A DNA stretch of 7,339 bases from Candidatus Sulfotelmatobacter sp. (GTDB lineage Bacteria; Acidobacteriota; Terriglobia; Terriglobales; SbA1), in assembly GCA_030151135.1 (NCBI GenBank), contig JASLEQ010000259.1, positions 1-7,339 on the forward strand. The letters are read 5' to 3'. Shown here piece by piece: positions 1 to 5,202 of this stretch (position 1 is the first letter of the stretch; each line of letters opens with the position of its first letter). The position numbers and the translations under genes were made by a program. The notes under the pieces were generated by a model. It was given only the letters and a program-made list of their open reading frames with translations. It made no database searches and was not told where the DNA came from.

Positions 1-2
1 TC

Positions 3-586
3 ATCTCGTTACAAGGCACAGGCGTTGCGCTCACACAAACCATCGCATTCCATCCGATCGCCAGTCAGGTTGCAGGGCACGACAGTCAGTCTCACTGGCA
101 ACTACAAGCTCCGGGCTCGGCGTCGCCTTCAATTCACTCACGCCGTCCGCCTGCATGGTTTCCGGTGCTACAGCAACACTCCTGACAGCCGGTACATGCA
201 CCATTCAGGCATCGCAAACCGGTAATGCCGTGTACGCCGCGGCTACTCCCGTATCGGCGAACTTCACTGTCTTGCCAGCCTCCAACTTTACGATCACGCC
301 CATACCATCTGTCGAAACTGTCTATAGAGGGATCGTTGGCGGCTTCGTTTTGCAACTGAACTCCGTGAACGGCTTCAACGGTAGTGTGAAGTTGACCTGC
401 TCGGGAGGACCGGCAGGCTCCTACTGTACGAACTTCCCCAAAACTGTCCATGTAAGTGGAACCGCATATGCAGTCTCCGGAATACTTTTCCCCAATACAA
501 CGGCGCCAGGCACTTACGCAATAACGTTCACTGGTCTGTCAGCGGCATTGACTAACACAGCAACTGTAACCTTCATCGTGAAGTAA
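3..586 (+). pseudogene. Ig-like repeat surface/secreted protein, 3' end, frame-broken
   Basis: This is the C-terminal end of a protein that begins before the window. Frame 3 reads GTGVALTQTIAFHPIASQVAG (3-77, in part), frame 1 continues with TTVSLT (79-96), and frame 2 continues with ATTSSGLGVAFNSLTPSACM and on to the TAA at 584-586. Joined, these give the usual acidobacterial Ig-like repeat (IASQVAG-TTVSLT-A-SSGL ... CTIQASQTGNAVYAAATPVS). Each frame change equals one extra base, near 75-78 and at 97. After the repeat comes a last beta-sandwich domain (from about PASNFTITP at 278) with NGFNGSVKLTCSG, GTYAITFTG and a final TATVTFIVK strand, as in secreted repeat proteins. The ATG at 155 lies inside the repeat and is not a true start. 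Function is unknown, probably a structural or adhesive exoprotein. Family recognition is firm; real decay cannot be told apart from sequencing error here. Confidence 0.75.
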
Positions 587-597
587 ACCTACAGCAC

Positions 598-627
598 TGC
601 GGCAGACTCCCGAGACTGCCTGCCGCA
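598..627 (+). terminator. Hairpin after the Ig-like repeat gene, possible terminator
   Basis: The stem TGCGGCAG (598-605) pairs with CTGCCGCA (620-627). A competing, tighter fold pairs GGCAG-A-CTC (601-609) with GAG-A-CTGCC (612-620) around a 2-nt loop. It starts 12 bases after the stop codon at 586, where a terminator would be expected. No T-tract follows, so classical intrinsic termination is doubtful. The remaining stretch to 790 shows no coding signal, and I see no convincing promoter in it. Confidence 0.4.
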
Positions 628-790
628 CCCGTGACATAGTCTCTGAGGAGCCTCCGAGGTCGTTCTCTGAATCAGCTCAACGCCGAGCTCAGCATCTTGT
701 AACACCCTCGCGCTCCTCCTCGACTAAGCATTCAAACTATCCGCTCCCTATTCGGGACTGTGCTAAACTGCTAGCCGATTGTCCGAATCC

Positions 791-1948
791 ATGAGACACG
801 CTAGAAGCCGTATGCGATGCCTAGTGGTCTTTCTCCTGTTCCCCACGGTCGCGGTCGCAGAGCAGCATAGCATCACAGGAACAGTGTCTGGCCAGGTCTA
901 TTGCGCAGACACCCAGCATCCCGCCCGCTTGGCCCACGTAGCCCTTGTCCCGCTCCCACTGGCTGTCACGTCACCCTCTACTAACGAGCCCCAGACACCA
1001 CAGCAGTACAAGGGCGACACCCGCACTGATGGCAGCTTCCTCATCACGCACGTTCCACCCGGTGATTACTATGTCAGCGTCACCTATCCCGGCTACCTCA
1101 CCCCTGAGTATCAGTTCTCTGCTGTCGATCTCCTGCAACCCACCGCCGACATCCGCAAGCACCTCTCCGAAGCGGTTCCCGTAGTGACCGTCGCTGCCAA
1201 TCGCAGCGCCAGTGTTTCGGTCCCAATCCATCGGGGAGCCGCAATCTCCGGAACTCTGCGCTACGACGACGGCTCACCCATTCCCGACACTGAAATCGTC
1301 CCACTCCATCGCAACTCCAGCGGCTCTTGGACGGATTCCCCTTCCCCTGGCAATAACCGGTTGGTCGAAAACGGGAGATCTGACGACCTCGGCCACTTTC
1401 GTATCCAAGGTCTCGCCCCCGGCGAATACGCGTTGAAGCTCCCCCGCGCCTACGGTGTGGGCCTGTTCGCCGTCTACTATGGCGATGTCTTTCTTGAGAA
1501 GGAAGCAAAATCCATCAAGCTTACGGATGCCGAGGAGTATCCCGACGCTGACATCACCATTCCTCTCTCCAAACTCCACACCATCTCCGGATCGCTCGTT
1601 AACACCTCCGGTCAGCCTATCAACTCCGGCAAAGTCACTCTCTATACCGCCACCGACAACATCCAGATGGACGTTGCTTTTGTCTCCGAAGCGGATGCCA
1701 CGTTCTACATTGACCTCGTACCAGATGGCACCTACATCCTCCACGTCAGCGATGCTCAGAACGTCGATACCCAGATCGTCCGCGATCTCAAAGACCCAAA
1801 CATGATCGAGGAAGTTAAGCGAACTACGCTCACAACCTACGCCGACTACCAGGCCCCGCTTGAAGTCACCGGCGACATCACCGGCCTGACCGTCACTGTC
1901 CCTGACAAACACGTAGAGGCGGCGCAACCGACGAGACCACGTCGTTGA
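791..1948 (+). CDS. Secreted carboxypeptidase-regulatory-like domain protein
   Basis: The gene encodes 385 residues if started at the ATG at 791. A TTG at 779 (4 codons upstream) and an ATG at 812 are alternatives; no strong Shine-Dalgarno decides, though AGAAG lies just before 812. All three starts leave a signal peptide: basic RHARSRMR, then LVVFLLFPTVAVA with likely cleavage before EQ. Three beta-sandwich repeats follow. Repeat 1 (about 29-102) has GTVSGQVYC and TDGSFLITHVPPGDYYVSV. Repeat 2 (about 152-219) has ISGTLRYDDGSPIPDTEI and LGHFRIQGLAPGEYAL. Repeat 3 (about 265-322) has ISGSLVNTSGQPINSGKVTL and YIDLVPDGTYILHV. The pattern matches CarboxypepD_reg-like folds, which are common in acidobacterial exported proteins and are non-enzymatic adhesive or structural modules. 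No catalytic motif or outer-membrane barrel is visible, so it is not a TonB receptor. Its partner is unknown. Confidence 0.8.
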   Translation: MRHARSRMRCLVVFLLFPTVAVAEQHSITGTVSGQVYCADTQHPARLAHVALVPLPLAVTSPSTNEPQTPQQYKGDTRTDGSFLITHVPPGDYYVSVTYPGYLTPEYQFSAVDLLQPTADIRKHLSEAVPVVTVAANRSASVSVPIHRGAAISGTLRYDDGSPIPDTEIVPLHRNSSGSWTDSPSPGNNRLVENGRSDDLGHFRIQGLAPGEYALKLPRAYGVGLFAVYYGDVFLEKEAKSIKLTDAEEYPDADITIPLSKLHTISGSLVNTSGQPINSGKVTLYTATDNIQMDVAFVSEADATFYIDLVPDGTYILHVSDAQNVDTQIVRDLKDPNMIEEVKRTTLTTYADYQAPLEVTGDITGLTVTVPDKHVEAAQPTRPRR

Positions 1949-1983
1949 ATCGGGTTCGACCGGTTTTTGAAGGCAATCCGCCA

Positions 1984-2118
1984 TAGTCCAAGCCGATCGG
2001 GGCGTCGATGAAAATACTGAGCGAAATGCTCCACGCCGTGAACGTAGGAGCGGATCGTGGACTCAGCGAAGTTGCGGCGCTGCAACTCCCCAATCATGAG
2101 CTGACGTAGATGGGTCAC
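1984..2118 (-). pseudogene. Tyrosine recombinase/integrase, N-terminal fragment
   Basis: On the minus strand, a GTG at 2118 opens a frame reading MTHLRQLMIGELQRRNFAES, then TIRSYVHGVEHFAQYF and HRRPDRLG. This is the N-terminal SAM-like (core-binding) domain of phage/XerC-type site-specific integrases, where the pattern LRxxMIxxLQxRNFxxxTIxSYxxxVxxFAxYF is typical. After about residue 45 the frame stays open to 1846 but no longer resembles an integrase (WRIAFKNRSNP onward). The rest of the core-binding domain and the whole catalytic domain (R-H-x-x-R and the Tyr) are missing, so it cannot recombine DNA. It is probably the stump of a deleted or rearranged mobile element. It converges on the end of the preceding plus-strand gene, and its start codon lies inside a perfect palindrome. 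Confidence 0.65.
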
Positions 2119-2138
2119 AGGGAAGCTTCCCTGTGACC
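2113..2138. repeat. Perfect 26-bp palindrome
   Basis: The arm GGTCACAGGGAAG (2113-2125) is followed directly by its exact reverse complement CTTCCCTGTGACC (2126-2138), with no spacer. The next pair outward (2112/2139) mismatches and the one after (2111/2140, T/A) matches again. The GTG start codon of the integrase remnant (2116-2118 on the minus strand) lies inside the left arm. Possible roles are an operator for a dimeric regulator, a recombinase or element-end site, or a scar of inverted repair. No T-tract flanks it, so a terminator is unlikely. Only the symmetry itself is seen. Confidence 0.8.
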
Positions 2139-2280
2139 AACCCTGGTCGCCAGCCCATCCAGGCTTATTCAGGAATACGCGTGAGCGTCCACCGCCGCAG
2201 TGGCTTCCTTCATGTCGGCTTGTCGCCAGTCTTCCGTGAGCGCCATACCCGCAGTCAATGAGCGCGTCGCCCTGTTACCG
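2139..2280. other. Gap with no recognised gene
   Basis: This lies between the palindrome and the end of the DUF6010-like gene. A short open stretch on the minus strand reads ALTEDWRQADMKEATAAVDA and ends at a TGA near 2165. It looks mildly protein-like but matches nothing I know and has no supported start. It may be a further remnant of the rearrangement that left the integrase stump. Confidence 0.3.
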
Positions 2281-2730
2281 TCAACTGACAATTCTAGAGG
2301 TGGATCCCAACGAATCCCTCACGCGCCAGCGAAAAACTGAAGGAGCTCCGGCAAAGAACCAGATCGCGATCAAGGAATCGAAGATCATACAGCCATAAGA
2401 CGACGTTCGCATATAGGGCCAGATCGGCTTACCCCACAAGTGATGCACCAAATCCCATGCTGCATGCATCAACCAGGCGATGCCGATGAACCTGTACGAT
2501 TTCAAGCTGAAATAGACGATCGGTGTAGCCAGGACCGGAAAGATTAACTCCCATGCACCGAAGCTGCCGCCAATGTAAGCACCGATGGCGCCAGCAGCAG
2601 AGATGGCATTGAACGTACGCCGCGTAGGATGCGGTACAAGCGACATGATCGCCACGAACAAAACTGCCGCAATGGCAGGTCCGATAGAGTCCATTGGAAC
2701 GAGAGCCGGCACATTGGAAACGAGCAGCAT
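2281..2730 (-). CDS. DUF6010-like small integral membrane protein
   Basis: The gene encodes 149 residues from the ATG at 2730. This start is chosen because AAGGAG (minus strand, 2739-2744) lies 8 bases upstream; the frame is open to 2811, but that would overlap the divergent gene. The product is hydrophobic, with probable membrane segments at about 15-33, 42-57, 60-77, 79-95 and 114-130. Striking motifs are PHPTRRTFNAI (34-44), YRFIGIAWLMHAAWDLVHH (79-97), with an Asp and two His in or near a membrane segment, and CMIFDSLIAIWFFAGAP (114-130). These agree with my memory of the DUF6010 family, which has no established function. It is divergent from the GlxA-type regulator, its likely controller. 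The invariant-looking W-D-x-x-H-H could bind a metal or act catalytically, but that is speculation. Confidence 0.75.
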   Translation of the reverse strand: MLLVSNVPALVPMDSIGPAIAAVLFVAIMSLVPHPTRRTFNAISAAGAIGAYIGGSFGAWELIFPVLATPIVYFSLKSYRFIGIAWLMHAAWDLVHHLWGKPIWPYMRTSSYGCMIFDSLIAIWFFAGAPSVFRWRVRDSLGSTSRIVS

Positions 2731-2738
2731 TCGGTTGT

Positions 2739-2744
2739 CTCCTT
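2739..2744 (-). promoter_or_regulatory. Ribosome binding site deciding the DUF6010-like start
   Basis: On the minus strand the sequence reads AAGGAG, then 8 bases, then ATG at 2730. It is one of the strongest Shine-Dalgarno matches in the window and places the start 27 codons inside the longest open frame. Confidence 0.7.
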
Positions 2745-2772
2745 GAACCCATCGTAGGGAACGAGCGATAAT
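2743..2772 (+). promoter_or_regulatory. Candidate sigma-70-type promoter for the GlxA-type regulator
   Basis: TTGAAC (2743-2748) and GATAAT (2767-2772) are separated by 18 bases, giving 4/6 and 5/6 matches to the -35 and -10 consensus. The predicted transcript start near 2779 would leave about 16 bases before the ATG at 2795 but almost none before the GTG at 2780. The -35 box overlaps the opposing gene's Shine-Dalgarno, so a protein bound here could affect both genes. Consensus matching alone is weak evidence. Confidence 0.35.
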
Positions 2773-2794
2773 CTGACGAGTGGCAAGAAAGCCA

Positions 2795-3799
2795 ATGTTC
2801 GCAGGAATCACGCCAAATCGGAAGCGGCGCAGGCTCCCTCACCGAGTAACCGTTCTAGCCTTCGACGGCGTGGTGTTGGGTGATCTCGCCGCGCCCGTGG
2901 AGATTTTTCATCGCGTCCGAGATGCCCGTGGGCAACCATGCTACGAAGTGAGCGTCTGTAGTCCGGATTCAGAAGTAATAACGGAACATTTGTCGCTCAA
3001 GATACCATGGCGGCTTTCTAAGATGAGGCATGCCGACACACTCGTGATTCCAGGGATTGATAATCTCGAGCGGCCCATACCGCCTGAAGTCATTCGCTCA
3101 CTCAAGGCCGCGCTCAAGCGCGGCGTCCGGATTGCATCTGTTTGCACGGGAGCCTTTATACTTGCTGCGGCCGGCGTGCTAGACGGTCTCCGTGCAACGA
3201 CGCACTGGCAGGCCGCCCGAGAGCTTGCACGCCGCTATCCTGCGATCGAAGTTGATCCCGAAGTGCTCTATGTTGACAACGGCCAAGTCCTGACCTCGGC
3301 TGGCGCGGCCGCGGGTTTGGACCTGTGCCTGCACATGGTTCGATGCGATCTAGGTTCGAAGATCGCGGCTACTACAGCTCGCGCTGCGGTCATGCCCTTG
3401 GAGCGTTCTGGCGGGCAGGCTCAGTTCATTGCGCATGAAGATCCTGAGGAGGGCGAATCCATGGGGCCGCTGCTGAAGTGGATCGAGCAAAATTTGGAAG
3501 AACCGCTCTCCCTGTCTCGAGTTGCGCATCATGCCGCGATGAGTATGCGAACACTGAGTAGGCGCTTCAGTGAACAGGTAGGCCAATCGCCCGGTCAATG
3601 GATTGCAAGGGCACGAATAAGACGCGCCCAGCAATTGTTGGAAACCACGGCGCTCCCGATTGAGCAAGTGGCGGAGAGGGCAGGTTTCCGATCCGCATCG
3701 GTGCTACGGGAACACTTTGGCAAAATCGTTGGAACTCCACCACTCGCGTATCGCAACGCATTTAGAAGTCCTGAAATCGATCGAGCGCAGAAGAAATAG
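2795..3799 (+). CDS. GlxA-family transcriptional regulator (DJ-1/PfpI domain plus AraC HTH)
   Basis: The gene encodes 334 residues from the ATG at 2795; an in-frame GTG at 2780 adds five residues and cannot be excluded, since neither has a good Shine-Dalgarno. The N-terminal half is a DJ-1/PfpI (class I amidotransferase-like) domain: VTVLAFDGVVLGDLAAPVEI opens it, DTLVIPGI follows, then the nucleophile elbow ASVCTGAF with Cys117 and ATTHW with His137. In GlxA regulators this domain usually senses a ligand rather than acting as an enzyme. The C-terminal about 110 residues form an AraC double helix-turn-helix: LSLSRVAHHAAMSMRTLSRR (first HTH) and LPIEQVAERAGFRSASVLRE (second), closing with FGKIVGTPPLAYRNAF. 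Length is normal for the family. It is transcribed away from the DUF6010-like membrane gene, its most likely target besides itself. The inducer is unknown. Confidence 0.9.
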   Translation: MFAGITPNRKRRRLPHRVTVLAFDGVVLGDLAAPVEIFHRVRDARGQPCYEVSVCSPDSEVITEHLSLKIPWRLSKMRHADTLVIPGIDNLERPIPPEVIRSLKAALKRGVRIASVCTGAFILAAAGVLDGLRATTHWQAARELARRYPAIEVDPEVLYVDNGQVLTSAGAAAGLDLCLHMVRCDLGSKIAATTARAAVMPLERSGGQAQFIAHEDPEEGESMGPLLKWIEQNLEEPLSLSRVAHHAAMSMRTLSRRFSEQVGQSPGQWIARARIRRAQQLLETTALPIEQVAERAGFRSASVLREHFGKIVGTPPLAYRNAFRSPEIDRAQKK

Positions 3800-3827
3800 A
3801 ACAACTTTGGACCGCAAATGATTCTAA

Positions 3828-3850
3828 GCGCACTGTTCCCTGCAGTGCGC
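3828..3850. terminator. Hairpin downstream of the GlxA-type regulator
   Basis: GCGCACTG (3828-3835) pairs perfectly with CAGTGCGC (3843-3850) across a 7-nt loop, 28 bases after the regulator's stop codon. The position suits a transcription end, but no T-run follows on the plus strand, so factor-independent termination is uncertain. Confidence 0.4.
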
Positions 3851-4140
3851 ACACACAAGCGTAAATTTAACATCTTGCAAAATTTCCAATGCACTCACGG
3901 ACTCAACGAGTTCTGAGCGGAGTTGCATAACGTCACTGCGAAATGCTGGTCCCACCGTCTCCGACCTGATTGCCACGAATTCTGCGTCCATCGGAACAGT
4001 CAACGATTCACGTCTCTGGCTGGCTTGAATCCGCCATCTCTCAGCCGGTAAGCACCGACGGTTCTTAGCCGCGTGACCTTGTTCAATGGAAACCTCTCTC
4101 CTCGAAACTAGGCATAATGACCGGCCCTCACCCACCTGCC
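3851..4140. other. Region without a supported gene
   Basis: No plus-strand gene is visible. On the minus strand an open frame (3824-4165) includes a protein-like tail: PMDAEFVAIRSETVGPAF, RSDVMQLRSELVESVSAL and ILQDVKFTLVCAHCREQCA. The last part has a C-x-x-C-like CAHCREQC cluster. No Shine-Dalgarno precedes any start (the ATG at 3991 has none), the frame overlaps the hairpin at 3828-3850, and I recognise no family. I treat it as unproven, possibly a remnant. Confidence 0.3.
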
Positions 4141-4141
4141 G

Positions 4142-4707
4142 TTGCTTTGTTTCATTGACGCCCAAACCACGTCAACTCTCGTGGTCTCGAGGGCCCTCGT
4201 TGTGCAGAATCCGCATCAGGAGGTCAGGATGCAGAGCGACAAGGAGATCTGGACCGAGCTTCCCGAACCGATGGGGGTACACTCACCGCGGACTATCGCT
4301 TCAGTTGCTGGAAACCGTTCTTAGCAGCGAAGACGGGAGGCCATCGATGGGATGTACCTCGGTTGCGAATTGATGCCCTGCCCCTCAAAGCCCAGGAAGT
4401 GTTCGCGCCGCAATATGCGGCGATGTGATGCAACCTCGTTTGACGGGCTCTTACATTGATGGGTGGGATCGCTATGGAATTTGGCGAGGACGGGGCGAAG
4501 TAACACTCGGCCTCAAGGCGCGCTTGACATATACCGACTGGGTCAAGATGCTTTACCTTCAATGCTGCGACTATAACCTAAAGGTTCACTTCCTTATCCT
4601 CCGAGGCGATCAATGGAATCACGAAAGCCTACGTCAGTAGATATCCCGATGTGTCTCAGACGAACCCGGTGACAGTGCAGCTTAAGATCGGACGAACGAA
4701 GGTATAG
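4142..4707 (+). pseudogene. Scattered coding-like stretches of unknown origin
   Basis: No single frame is long, but protein-like stretches follow one another on the plus strand. Frame 2 has TTSTLVVSRALVVQNPHQEV, then MQSDKEIWTELPEPMGV with stop at 4324. Frame 1 has TLTADYRFSCWKPFLAAKTG, then HRWDVPRLRIDALPLKAQEV and FAPQYAAM, stopping at 4428. Frame 3 (from about 4425) has MMQPRLTGSYIDGWDRYGIW then RGRGEVTLGLKARLTYTDW. Frame 1 again (about 4582-4707) has INGITKAYVSRYPDVSQTNP and VTVQLKIGRTKV. The ATG at 4229 follows AGGAGG by 5 bases. The simplest reading is one or more decayed genes with several frameshifts. I do not recognise the family, and the pieces need not belong together. The tail could be upstream parts of the receptor remnant that follows, but I cannot show it. 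Confidence 0.3.
4218..4223 (+). promoter_or_regulatory. Strong Shine-Dalgarno before a 31-codon frame
   Basis: AGGAGG is followed by 5 bases and an ATG at 4229. The frame begins MQSDKEIWTELPEP and stops at 4322-4324 after 31 codons. It marks either a genuine tiny gene or, more likely, the start of a gene whose body has decayed. Confidence 0.35.
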
Positions 4708-4791
4708 CCCAGGTCAAGACGGTCAGGGTTCGGTGATGAGATTTGCTGAGACGCGGGAGGATCGAAAGAAAAGAAGCTCTCGATGCGGCGA

Positions 4792-5147
4792 GGCGGGTTG
4801 CGTCGCGGTGCCTTTAACGCCTGGACACAATTTCGGCATCGTTGGAACATTGGGAAAAGGAGGGCACCAGCCGAGTAGGGCTGGAATCCTACTACACCGG
4901 AGCGGCTGGAGTACAACCCTTACCGGGATGTCTCAAGCCCCTACGTACTTGCTAGTGCGATGAGAGAGCAAAGATTGCTTCCCACGTGAGCCTATCTCTG
5001 AATCTGGAGAACCTCACCGACGTTCGCCAGACGCACTGGAACCCGCTGCTCTTGCCTTCACGGGAGGCCGATGGCCGCTGGACAGTGGATGCGTGGGCGC
5101 CATTGGACGCGCGCGTGATCAACGGAGGCGCTCGTTTCACGTTTTAG
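4792..5147 (+). pseudogene. TonB-dependent receptor, C-terminal barrel remnant with several frameshifts
   Basis: The last ~115 residues of a TonB-dependent outer-membrane receptor can be read by changing frame. GGLRR (4792-4806), then after one extra base VPLTPGHNFGIVG (from 4808, frame 2). After another extra base near 4850, WEKEGTSRVGLESYYTG (frame 3) follows. From 4903 frame 1 gives RLEYNPYRDVSSPYVLA and MREQR. Between about 4972 and 4985 it returns to frame 3 for VSLSLNLENLTDVRQTHW, then NPLLLPSREADGRWTVDAW and ARVINGGARFTF, with stop at 5145-5147. NLTDVRQT and the terminal aromatic (RFTF) are hallmarks of the final barrel strands of this receptor type. The plug domain and most of the barrel are absent or unrecognisable upstream. 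Such receptors import siderophores, cobalamin or glycans; the substrate cannot be told. It ends 55 bases before the hydrolase, suggesting a former joint unit. Confidence 0.8.
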
Positions 5148-5202
5148 CTTGAACACGAGACGCGCCTCCAGAATGATCTCGTTCGGTTAGGCTGGAAGTC
5201 CG

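Noticed and set aside
155..586. A 143-residue gene starting at the ATG at 155
   Set aside because: The ATG lies inside a continuing Ig-like repeat, with homology extending upstream through other frames, so it is not a gene start.
1949..1970. GGTTCGA motif resembling a tRNA T-loop, possible tRNA 3' end or att site, followed by TTTTT
   Set aside because: No acceptor stem, anticodon arm or D-arm can be built around it, and the local hairpin is only three pairs, too weak for a terminator.
1274..1984. A 236-residue minus-strand open frame opposite the carboxypeptidase-regulatory-like gene
   Set aside because: It mirrors a gene with clear signal peptide and repeats, has no recognisable motif, and is best explained as an antisense shadow.
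4656..4916. Minus-strand 86-residue open frame over the receptor remnant
   Set aside because: The plus strand carries recognisable receptor motifs there; the minus frame shows none.
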